Positions 30,979 to 37,215 of a stretch of DNA of 37,215 nt are shown one piece after another. Within the stretch, counting starts at the first letter, position 1; every line of letters starts with the position of its first letter. The translations under genes and the position numbers were made by a program. Source of the DNA: Treponema sp. (GTDB lineage Bacteria; Spirochaetota; Spirochaetia; Treponematales; Breznakiellaceae); assembly GCA_031257675.1 (NCBI GenBank), contig JAIROG010000001.1:1-37215 (forward strand), written 5' to 3'. The notes below the pieces were generated by a model. The model did no database searches, was not told the origin of the DNA, and saw only the letters and a program-made list of their open reading frames with translations.

Positions 30979-32649
30979 TCATTCCCACAACCGGATGCTG
31001 TACTTGTAGCCCTGCTCTGTCAGAAATTTTTGGCGGTTAGCCGCGTATTCTTCTTCTACGGTATACCGTGAGACCAGCGTATAGAACAGTGAATTCCGCT
31101 TTTTGGGACGGAGAATCCTTCCCAACCGTTGCGCCTCTTCCTGCCGGGACCCGAAAGAGCCTGAAATCTGTATCAACATCGAAGCGTCTGGCAAGTCTAT
31201 GGCGAAATTCGCCACCTTTGACACCACAATGACCATGACATCCCCATTCCTAAAGGCGTCATATATCCGTTCCCGTTCTGCATTAGGCGTTTTTCCGGTG
31301 ACACACGGCGCTTTCAGGATGCGGGCGAGGGCTTCAAGTTGCTTTATATACTGGCCAATGATGAGCGCGCGCTCTTCCGTGTGAAGTTCGACAAGTTGCT
31401 GTACAATCGCCGTTTTAAGCGAATTTTCACTTGCGATGCGATATTTTTCCCGCGTTGAGGCGACAGCGTAAGGGATTTTAAGCGCTTCCGGCAGGTTTAC
31501 GCGGATTTCCATACAGAGAGCTTCGGCTATCCAGCCTTTCGCCTCAAGGTCTTTCCACGGCATGTCGTAGCGTTTTGGTCCCACGAGGCTGAACACCGCG
31601 TCCTCCTCATGATCCTCCCGCACGAGAGTCGCGGTTAAACCCAGCCGCCTGACCGCCTGCAATTCCGCCGTAACCCGAAAAACCGGCGCCGGAAGCAGAT
31701 GCGCCTCGTCATAGATGATAAGCCCCCACGCGCGGGCGCGGAACAAGGTGAAATGCGGAAAACCCGCGTTCTTGTCCGCTCTCCACGTGAGTATCTGATA
31801 GGTGGACACCGTAACCGGCGCAGTCCGTTTGGAATCGCCGGTATACTCCGCGATCTGGTCCTTTGTGAGTTCCGTCTTGTCTAGAAGTTCGGCTATCCAT
31901 TGATGTACCGCCGCAGTATTGGCGGTGAGTATGAGCGTATTCGTGCCAAGCTCCGCCATGAGTTGTATGCCGGCCACAGTTTTCCCTGCGCCGCACGGCA
32001 ACGCCACAACGCCGTACCCCGTGCCGGGAGCGCCGTCCCCCAGCACCGCCCGCACGGCTTCTTTCTGATAATCCCGCACCGTAAAAACCTTGCCGGAAAG
32101 CGTCGCGCCGCGCAGCCGTACGTCAAGCGGCTCCCCGTCGCATAACGGCGCTTCATCTTTCGGAGGCCAGCCCAGCCTGACAAGCTCCCGTTTCACGCTG
32201 CCCCGGTCAATAAGCCGCAGCGAGAAGCCCTCTCCCGTTTTGCTGAGGTATTTGCCCAGGCTTTTTGACGCGGCTATTTCCGCCATAACCGCCGCGTCAT
32301 CGGAAACAAGCGACAATTCGCCGCCATCCGCGGCGTTGCCGGCGATAAGACGGATTTTCCCGTACCGTTCCATTGTGTCCGAAAAGCCCCGCGCAACGCC
32401 TTGCGGTATGGGATAGCGCGTCCATGTTTCGAGCGCCTTCACAACATGCGCCGCCGAAAGCCCCGCGCTCGCGGCGTTCCACAGGGAAAGCGGCGTAATG
32501 CGGTAGGTGTGTATATGTTCAGGCGACTTCTCCAATTCCGCGAACGGCATAATGGCGGAGCGCGCCGCTTCCGCTTGCTCGGCGTGTACATCTAACAGGA
32601 GGGTTTTGTCGCTTTGAACAATCAACGGATTTTTGGGATCGGCAGACAT
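30979..32649 (-). CDS. XPB/Ssl2-type superfamily 2 DNA helicase
   Basis: A 556-residue helicase resembling the archaeal and eukaryotic repair and transcription helicase XPB. Motifs: Q-like TVRDYQKEAV, Walker A PCGAGKT near residue 218, DEAH at about 310, LTATLVREDHEED near 330, an RED-type loop, and the C-terminal GRILRPKKRN near 505; the chain ends EEEYAANRQKFLTEQGY. The N-terminal ~150 residues correspond to the damage-recognition-like region. The frame is open to 32697, but I start at ATG 32649 because the promoter (TTGCAA-17-TATAGT) overlaps the extension; the predicted transcript begins at or next to the ATG with no ribosome site. It is the first gene of an operon with the XPB-partner and NYN genes. 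Confidence 0.92.
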   Translation of the reverse strand: MSADPKNPLIVQSDKTLLLDVHAEQAEAARSAIMPFAELEKSPEHIHTYRITPLSLWNAASAGLSAAHVVKALETWTRYPIPQGVARGFSDTMERYGKIRLIAGNAADGGELSLVSDDAAVMAEIAASKSLGKYLSKTGEGFSLRLIDRGSVKRELVRLGWPPKDEAPLCDGEPLDVRLRGATLSGKVFTVRDYQKEAVRAVLGDGAPGTGYGVVALPCGAGKTVAGIQLMAELGTNTLILTANTAAVHQWIAELLDKTELTKDQIAEYTGDSKRTAPVTVSTYQILTWRADKNAGFPHFTLFRARAWGLIIYDEAHLLPAPVFRVTAELQAVRRLGLTATLVREDHEEDAVFSLVGPKRYDMPWKDLEAKGWIAEALCMEIRVNLPEALKIPYAVASTREKYRIASENSLKTAIVQQLVELHTEERALIIGQYIKQLEALARILKAPCVTGKTPNAERERIYDAFRNGDVMVIVVSKVANFAIDLPDASMLIQISGSFGSRQEEAQRLGRILRPKKRNSLFYTLVSRYTVEEEYAANRQKFLTEQGYKYSIRLWE

Positions 32650-32656
32650 ACAGGTC

Positions 32657-32685
32657 ACTATAGCGGATCGGGCGTGAAATTGCAA
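32657..32685 (-). promoter_or_regulatory. Promoter of the XPB operon (leaderless)
   Basis: On the minus strand TTGCAA (32680-32685), a 17-nt spacer and TATAGT (32657-32662), then 7 nt to ATG 32649. The start site is predicted at the first base of the coding sequence or one before. Confidence 0.75.
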
Positions 32686-32695
32686 CACATAAACC

Positions 32696-32783
32696 ACACG
32701 AACAGAACAGGGCGGATTTTACGCCGGAGCAAAAGCTCGCGTTGTTCGTGTCAAATCGGGTTGCGCAAGCGGCGACGCAACCC
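32696..32783. other. Highly structured mutL-xpb intergenic region
   Basis: ACACGAACA (32696-32704) pairs with TGTTCGTGT (32743-32751), a 9-bp outer stem. Inside are two small hairpins, GGCG/CGCC and GAGC-AAAA-GCTC, giving a three-way-junction-like fold. A separate stem GGGTTGCG/CGCAACCC lies at 32758-32783. The last could end mutL transcripts although its T-run is poor. Confidence 0.5.
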
Positions 32784-32791
32784 TAGCATGT

Positions 32792-34648
32792 TCACACCCG
32801 CTTCACCGCGTGAAGTAGTTCCTGCCGACTCATCTCCGTCCACAAGGGGCGCCCGTGGGGGCAATGCGGATCAGGGAGAGAAAGGGCGGACTCGGCGAGG
32901 GCGAGCGCGGCGGCGCTGTCAAGGTAGCCGCCGTCTTTGATCGCCGCGTGACAGGCGAGGGTCGCAGCCCAACGCTCGGCTATGTTTTCACCGGCAAGCC
33001 GCAGTTCCAGAATAGCCTTGACCGTATCGCTGTCGCCAAGACGCCAGCTCGCCGGCAGCGCTTCGACAAGCCATTTCCCGCCGCCGCCTCCATCCTTTTC
33101 AACAACAATGCCCAGACGCGCAAGGTCTTGCTTGCGGCTTTCAAGGAAACGGTCGTCCGCGTCGCTTTCAGTCGCAAAAGGAATGCTCACCAGAAGCTCC
33201 TGTTTGGGAATGGGTTTGTTGAGGAATTCGTTATAAAGGATGCGCTCATGGGCTGCGTGTTGATCGACAAAGAACAGTTTTTCGTCTTTTTCAACAATAA
33301 TGAACAGATCAAACGCCCTGCCTATATATGTTACCGTCTGGTTTTCATCGCGCGCGGCGTGGAATCCGGCGGCATCCGCGTCAGCGGGATCCCCGCAGGC
33401 GCCGTTATGGGCGACGCTTCTGCCGGGCAATTCTGCAAACTGGAATCTTTTTTCGAGCAACGCTTCCATCGCCATCGCCGAAGCGTCGGACACAGCGGGC
33501 GCGTAGGAGACGTTTCTTTCAAACACAAAAGAGCCGCCTCTCTGTTTGCGGGGTGTTTCATATACCCACGGGAACTCTTTCTCCCGCGCATGTTCAAATG
33601 CGGACGGAAGCTCGCCTTTGTCCGGCGCGGCGCTCGCCGTATATACGGTATGCCGCCGTTGGCGGCGGCTAAAATCCCTAATCGTTTCGGTTATCACATG
33701 GTGAATGGCGCCGGCATCCGCAAAACGCGCCTCGCGCTTTGCCGGATGAATGTTGAAATCCGCCAAATGCGGGGCAATGTCTATAAAAATCGCGCCCACT
33801 GGATGCGTTCCATTTGGGAAAGACCCTTGCATACCATATTCAAACGCCTGCAAAAAAGAAAAATCCTGTATGCGCCTGCCGTTTGCGAACACATACTGAA
33901 GTTTGCGGGTGCCGCGGACAAGCTCTCCGCCTCCAATTACGATGTTCACCGAAAAACCGCTGCCCGCGGCGTTGATCTCATGCAAAAAGCCGGCTTCGTT
34001 CTTTTCAAGCAAAAGCTCTGCAAACCGCTCCTTCAAAGAAGCGGCGCGGTTCAGCATGGTTTTCACTTTGTTGTTTTGAGTGAAGCGGAAACTGACCGCG
34101 GGAAAAGCCATAGCTTTTTCAACAAAGGTTTGATGACACAGGGCGGCTTCGCTCCAGACCCGTTTAAGAAAACGCTTGCGCGCCGGTATAGCGTCAAAAA
34201 GCCCAAAACACCGGATGCTGCTCCCCTTCACCCGCCGCGCCTGCTCCAGTCTCGGCGGGTGAGAATCGCCTGGCCCCACTTCAAGACGCCACGCATCCCG
34301 TCCGTCCGTGCTGGTGAGTATGTCCAGCGCCGAAACAGCCGCCGCAGCCGCAAGCGCCTCGCCCCGGAAGCCGAGCGTTTCGGCGTGATTGAGGTCTTCC
34401 AGAGAGCGAATCTTGCTAGTCGCGTGGGTATGCCAGCACAATTCCAAATCCTCCCGCGTCATGCCGCAACCGTCATCAATCACCTCAACTTTGCGCGATC
34501 CCCCCTCTTCAATGTTCACTTCAATAAAACCGCTGTCCGCGTCAATGGCGTTGTCAAGCAATTCGCGCGCGAGGCTTGCCGGGCGGTCGACCACCTCGCC
34601 GGCCGCTATTTTTCGAGCCTCTTCAGGGGGCAGAATGTGTATGCTCAT
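32792..34648 (-). CDS. mutL: DNA mismatch repair endonuclease MutL
   Basis: A 618-residue MutL. The N-terminal GHKL ATPase has Glu29 in ELLDNAIDA, DDGCGM (58-63) and GFRGEAL (93-99). The C-terminal domain has the nicking-endonuclease metal motif DQHAAHERILYNEF near 460, ACHAAIK near 567 and CPHGRP near 596, so it is of the endonuclease-active, MutH-independent class. The linker is long and polar. The ATG at 34648 overlaps the xseB stop (ATGA), so the two are translationally coupled. Because of strong codon bias, a 763-codon antisense frame (32855-35146) is also open over this gene and is spurious. Confidence 0.96.
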   Translation of the reverse strand: MSIHILPPEEARKIAAGEVVDRPASLARELLDNAIDADSGFIEVNIEEGGSRKVEVIDDGCGMTREDLELCWHTHATSKIRSLEDLNHAETLGFRGEALAAAAAVSALDILTSTDGRDAWRLEVGPGDSHPPRLEQARRVKGSSIRCFGLFDAIPARKRFLKRVWSEAALCHQTFVEKAMAFPAVSFRFTQNNKVKTMLNRAASLKERFAELLLEKNEAGFLHEINAAGSGFSVNIVIGGGELVRGTRKLQYVFANGRRIQDFSFLQAFEYGMQGSFPNGTHPVGAIFIDIAPHLADFNIHPAKREARFADAGAIHHVITETIRDFSRRQRRHTVYTASAAPDKGELPSAFEHAREKEFPWVYETPRKQRGGSFVFERNVSYAPAVSDASAMAMEALLEKRFQFAELPGRSVAHNGACGDPADADAAGFHAARDENQTVTYIGRAFDLFIIVEKDEKLFFVDQHAAHERILYNEFLNKPIPKQELLVSIPFATESDADDRFLESRKQDLARLGIVVEKDGGGGGKWLVEALPASWRLGDSDTVKAILELRLAGENIAERWAATLACHAAIKDGGYLDSAAALALAESALSLPDPHCPHGRPLWTEMSRQELLHAVKRV

Positions 34649-34875
34649 AATTCATCAAAGAGCGTAAGCTCGGGCGCGTCATCCGGTTTGGCCTCCGGTT
34701 CGTTCATAAGAAGCTCTATCCGGCCTTCAATTTTCTCGAGGTCTTTTTCCAGCGTTCCGGCTAACTTGATCCCTTCCTCAAACGCTTTAAGCGCGTCGTC
34801 AAGGGGAATCTCCGGTTTCCGTATTTTTTCGCTTAACGCCTCAAGACGCGCCAGCCGCTCTTCAAAGTTTTTCAT
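34645..34875 (-). CDS. xseB: Exodeoxyribonuclease VII small subunit
   Basis: A 76-residue XseB: MKNFEERLARLEALSEKI, then the family core IPLDDALKAFEEGIKLAGTL and a helical tail. The small subunit coats the XseA nuclease, which degrades single-stranded DNA in both directions and acts with MutL-dependent mismatch repair. No xseA is in this window. The frame is open to 34908, but ATG 34875 is preferred: AGAGGA lies 8 nt upstream and the length then matches the family. Its TGA overlaps the mutL ATG. Confidence 0.92.
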   Translation of the reverse strand: MKNFEERLARLEALSEKIRKPEIPLDDALKAFEEGIKLAGTLEKDLEKIEGRIELLMNEPEAKPDDAPELTLFDEL

Positions 34876-34952
34876 AGCGTGTTTCCTCTGTTTTCTTAGT
34901 TTGTTCATTAGGACCTGTCGGATCTGCCATTTCTGTCAGCGACTTTTCAATC

Positions 34953-34981
34953 AGATTAACGCATCATTGGGTATACGTCAA
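34953..34981 (-). promoter_or_regulatory. Putative promoter of xseB-mutL
   Basis: On the minus strand TTGACG (34976-34981), a 17-nt spacer and TAATCT (34953-34958), about 70 nt ahead of the xseB start. Conventional leader, unlike the leaderless promoters elsewhere in the window. Confidence 0.5.
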
Positions 34982-35105
34982 GATGTGTTGCAAAACAGCG
35001 TTAGGCGAGCGGACGGAAATTTCTGTGTGGGACGCTTTTACGCCATTATAAAACCTATAAGACTCATAAGATTTGTCAATATCATAATTACTATCGACAA
35101 TATTG

Positions 35106-35142
35106 AGCCTGTTCCAAAACCCGGTTGGCTTTGGAACAGGCT
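35106..35142. repeat. Palindromic repeat, copy 3 of the ACCCGGTTGG family
   Basis: AGCCTGTTCCAAA (35106-35118) and its exact reverse complement (35130-35142) around ACCCGGTTGGC: the most complete copy. It overlaps the 3' end of the decayed membrane-protein gene. Confidence 0.7.
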
Positions 35143-35719
35143 TTAAGAGAAAATTGCCAATTCATTATAAGTTAAGCGCTTATTGCTTATACAATTTTCT
35201 CCAAGCGCAAGAGGCGGCTCTATTATTGTTATTATTTTTTCATGCTCATATTTTTTTGAAACGCCCAATATGCCGATAAACAGCAACACATATAGCAACG
35301 CTCAGGATAACCTGAATTTAATATATTGCCGGTGTTTTTGTATAAATATACTCTTCAAACGAACCCGCCGTTGGTACTATGGTTGATAACAATGATAGTC
35401 CAATAACTGTTATTCCCATGTTTATCAGGCCATTTTTTCTTCAAAAGACACTTTTCGCAAGGGCAACAATGTCAATCCAAGTATTATTCCACAGAATGTT
35501 TGCAAAAAAGGTCCCGGCGCGGCAAATGGCTCATCTACAGAACGCATAAATAATGATGGGAACCTCTGGAAACCCCGGATGAGCTTCCATGAGGTTCCGG
35601 GGCAAGAAAACCTCTAAAGACTGAAGTTTTTAGAGATTTTCTGATATAATTTCCGTTGAAAATAATTGCCTGTAACTTGCAGCGGCAAGCGCAAGAATTC
35701 CGGCGATAAAATATGACAT
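35143..35719 (-). pseudogene. Decayed membrane-protein gene
   Basis: Minus-strand reading from ATG 35719 gives a series of short hydrophobic frames broken by stops and frame changes: MSYFIAGILALAAASY, then FCGIILGLTLLPLRKVSFEE, then MGITVIGLSLLSTIVPTAGS, then IQVILSVAICVAVYRHIG or, in the next frame, LLYVLLFIGILGVSKKYEHE, with a final polar tail ending at the TAA at 35143-35145. Each piece looks like one transmembrane helix and its loop, spaced as in a multi-pass membrane protein. A palindromic element (35561-35635) lies between the first two pieces. I interpret this as the wreck of a four-helix or larger membrane protein; the family is not identifiable. AT-rich DNA can produce hydrophobic frames by chance, so confidence is low. 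Confidence 0.35.
35561..35635. repeat. Palindromic element inside the decayed gene
   Basis: CCCCGG (35573-35578) pairs with CCGGGG (35597-35602) and CTCTAAA (35612-35618) with TTTAGAG (35629-35635). AACCTCT occurs at both 35561 and 35610 flanking the first hairpin, which would suit an inserted short element with direct repeats. Confidence 0.4.
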
Positions 35720-35771
35720 CTTGCGCATATACAAGTTGCCAGAAATATTTCGCTATGTTACATTTTTCCCA

Positions 35772-35802
35772 TTGACATGCCGCCCCTTTTCAAATTTATA
35801 CA
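35772..35802 (+). promoter_or_regulatory. Possible promoter with no gene assigned
   Basis: TTGACA (35772-35777), 18 nt, TTATAC (35796-35801) reading rightward into a 230-bp stretch before the tRNA. That stretch has a GCGGCG/CGCCGC hairpin (35881-35895) followed by T-containing sequence. A small RNA is possible, but I see nothing else to support it; the 80-codon frame at 35777 lacks a ribosome site and overlaps the promoter. Confidence 0.3.
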
Positions 35803-35993
35803 ACCTCTTGTATACATTGTGTTTACACTGTTCCCACGCCATTGTCAAGCTAAAATTTTAATGTTCTCAACCAATGCCGGGCGGCGTCTCGCCGCGCTAT
35901 TTCCGCGCTCCTTTTTCGTCCATTTGCGCAGACTGCTCCTCCACCGGACAACCATGGTGAGTTGGGTTTTGCCGAAATACAGGCGGCGCCCAC

Positions 35994-36022
35994 TTGACAT
36001 TCGCTTTCTATCATTGTAACAT
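35994..36022 (+). promoter_or_regulatory. Promoter of tRNA-Arg
   Basis: TTGACA (35994-35999), exactly 17 nt, TAACAT (36017-36022); the tRNA begins 12 nt later. Strong -35 typical of stable-RNA genes. Confidence 0.75.
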
Positions 36023-36033
36023 ATACATGACGC

Positions 36034-36107
<74 letters not shown>

Positions 36108-36150
36108 TTGAGAATTTTAAGACTTTTGGCAACCCCCCGTATAGGACGGA

Positions 36151-36741
36151 CTAGAACTTCACGCTGTCGTCGTCGGTCGACAGCTTGGAAAACATGCGCT
36201 CGGAGGCATACCGGTCGTTGCGTTTATCGTAAAGGGCGTCGCGGCTGGTTCCCTCAAAAGTGAATCCGCGCTTCTTGGCCACCGTCTCCGAAGCTACGTT
36301 CAAGACCGTCGGGTCGAAGAAGTGACAGAACAGACATATCCTGTGCGCCCCGTTCATGAAAAGCTCCTTTTCCAATATCCGTACGGCCTCGGTCGCAAAC
36401 CCCTGTCGCGTAAAAGATTTGTCCATGAAATACCCAAAATTTTTGATCGCATTCGAGGAATAGTCAATGTCCCGCGCATAAACCTCGCCTATATAGGCGC
36501 CGTCGGCGTATATATCGTAATAGACGCTCTGCATCGCATCGAATTCCTCAAGCCGCCGCAAAATCAGAGACAAACACTCTTCCGCTGACTCTAGTTCTAC
36601 AAGCGACAACCGCCACGGATAAAAGAATTCATTCCTGCCAAGCAACTCGAACATTTCTTTCGCATGTTCCATCGTCGCCGCAGGCCGCCTAAGCTCTATC
36701 CTCTCACCGGCAAGGCTCTCTTTGAAAGGTTTCTTTTGCAT
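36151..36741 (-). CDS. GNAT acetyltransferase, RimJ/RimL type
   Basis: A 196-residue N-acetyltransferase of the RimJ/RimL/RimI family, transferring acetyl from acetyl-CoA to an amine (protein N-terminus or small molecule). The acetyl-CoA pyrophosphate loop is RQGFAT in FGYFMDKSFTRQGFATEAVR near residue 116 (landmark), preceded by the beta-strand YIGEVYARDI; the C-terminal strand is KKRGFTFEGTSRDAL. The N-terminal GERIELRRP is the usual opening of this family. I start it at ATG 36741, 5 nt after AAGGTG; the frame is open to 36828 but that part contains the promoter TTGACA-18-TATACT. It is convergent with the tRNA gene and divergent from the ORF at 36818. Substrate unknown. Confidence 0.9.
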   Translation of the reverse strand: MQKKPFKESLAGERIELRRPAATMEHAKEMFELLGRNEFFYPWRLSLVELESAEECLSLILRRLEEFDAMQSVYYDIYADGAYIGEVYARDIDYSSNAIKNFGYFMDKSFTRQGFATEAVRILEKELFMNGAHRICLFCHFFDPTVLNVASETVAKKRGFTFEGTSRDALYDKRNDRYASERMFSKLSTDDDSVKF

Positions 36742-36764
36742 ATTAACACCTTTTTCTGGAAACG

Positions 36765-36794
36765 AGTATATACGCCCCGTAAACTGACTGTCAA
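36765..36794 (-). promoter_or_regulatory. Promoter of the acetyltransferase gene
   Basis: On the minus strand TTGACA (36789-36794), 18 nt and TATACT (36765-36770; TATATA at 16 nt is an alternative), about 25 nt before the start codon, followed by an AAGGTG ribosome site. Confidence 0.65.
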
Positions 36795-36817
36795 TAGTCC
36801 GCGTCGCCTCACGGGAA

Positions 36818-37215
36818 ATGCCGCCCAAGAAGGAGGGCGCGCCGGCGGGGTTACGTGTGAAAGAGAAAGAGGGCGGCGCGGGGATATGCGCCCCGGCGTC
36901 AAAAGGCGCTCAGAAAAGCGAAGCCGGCTTTGCCGGACAAGTCCGCCCGGACGGCCGGTCGCCGCCGGAAGTCCGCGTGACGGCTTTTATGCGGCAAGCC
37001 GGTCAGGGAAGCCCTTTCCACCTGAACGAGGCGGAAAAAAGCGTCCCGCCAACCCCAAGGAAAGACGGGTCTCTGCCAGCGAGTCCGCCGCCTCCGGCCG
37101 CCCGGTCTGGAGGCGCTTCCGGCATAAACGCGGGAAGACCGCCGCCCTCCTCTTGCGGCGGCGGACGGCCGGACTTCAACGCCACCCCTGAGATTGCGGG
37201 GGAACTCAAAGCCAT
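36818..37215 (+). CDS. GC-rich Pro/Gly/Ala-rich ORF running off the right edge
   Basis: From ATG 36818 one plus-strand frame stays open for 132 codons to the window end. It begins MPPKKEGAPAGLRVKEKEGG, has a middle with balanced charge (VRVTAFMRQAGQGSPFHLNE), a Pro/Ser/Gly-rich run (SLPASPPPPAARSGGASG) and then FNATPEIAGELKA, which looks like the start of an ordered part. The competing plus frame (36664-37191) is Arg-rich and the minus frame (37003-37215) Gly/Pro-rich, both typical of shadows. No ribosome site beyond GGGA is seen and no promoter is clear. I recognise no family; it may be a disordered N-terminal region of a larger protein cut by the window. The high GC differs from its left neighbours. 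Confidence 0.4.
   Translation, partial: MPPKKEGAPAGLRVKEKEGGAGICAPASKGAQKSEAGFAGQVRPDGRSPPEVRVTAFMRQAGQGSPFHLNEAEKSVPPTPRKDGSLPASPPPPAARSGGASGINAGRPPPSSCGGGRPDFNATPEIAGELKA

Noticed and set aside
32855-35146. 763-codon plus-strand open frame
   Set aside because: It is antisense to mutL and xseB, which have full sets of family motifs; the frame is Arg/Cys/Phe-rich without any domain and is a product of codon bias.
35272-35279. GCCGATAA on the plus strand, a sigma-28 -10 string
   Set aside because: There is TTTT rather than TAAA at the 15-nt position and no gene downstream; it lies inside the decayed membrane-protein reading frame.
35777-36019. 80-codon plus-strand frame before the tRNA
   Set aside because: It starts inside a -35 box and runs through the tRNA promoter; no ribosome site.

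Overview
This window looks like a chromosomal segment of a spirochaete, most likely a Treponema relative with a roughly balanced base composition. The pointers are a CheX-type CheY phosphatase beside cheY, an FlgM anti-sigma-28 gene with an exact sigma-28 promoter, an XPB-type helicase, many lipoproteins and secreted proteins with relaxed signal sequences, and treponeme-style short palindromic intergenic repeats. The species cannot be fixed from the sequence alone.

Layout. 1-1600: scarred accessory DNA (truncated IS5-type transposase, fragments of other genes, palindromes, one AT-rich hypothetical gene). 1608-7302 (+): bacteriohemerythrin, glucose-6-phosphate isomerase, a PcrA/UvrD helicase and a degenerate aminotransferase-like protein. 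11434-7310 (-): a secreted protein, rsmI, flgM (own sigma-28 promoter), a metal-ligand-less iron-alcohol-dehydrogenase homologue and a SpoU RNA methyltransferase. 11831-20880 (+): mfd, then a signalling block made of a diguanylate cyclase, an unannotated 42-codon ORF, cheY, cheX, a lipid kinase, a membrane CheA-like kinase and a small DUF-type protein. 22156-20882 (-) and 22220-22687 (+): a solute-binding lipoprotein and a hypothetical protein fired from two overlapping divergent promoters. 25142-22793 (-): a complete polar amino-acid ABC importer. 27810-25320 (-): HD-GYP response regulator, then pyrB and pyrI behind an intrinsic terminator. 32649-27919 (-): XPB helicase, an XPB-partner protein and a NYN/LOTUS putative nuclease. 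34875-32792 (-): xseB-mutL. 34900-36030: repeats and a decayed membrane-protein gene. Then tRNA-Arg(CCG), a GNAT acetyltransferase, and a GC-rich Pro/Gly-rich ORF running off the right edge.

How genes work together. Four DNA-repair systems sit here (PcrA, Mfd, MutL/XseB, XPB). Chemotaxis and c-di-GMP control is represented by a cyclase with an inhibitory site, an HD-GYP phosphodiesterase, CheY/CheX and a CheA-like kinase. The most striking non-coding theme is promoter placement: at least five genes (diguanylate cyclase, XPB, the orphan binding protein, the 155-aa protein, HD-GYP) have a -10 hexamer 5 to 7 nt before the start codon and no Shine-Dalgarno sequence, which predicts leaderless mRNAs; mfd is nearly so. 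Other genes here have ordinary strong ribosome binding sites, so two translation-initiation modes seem to coexist.
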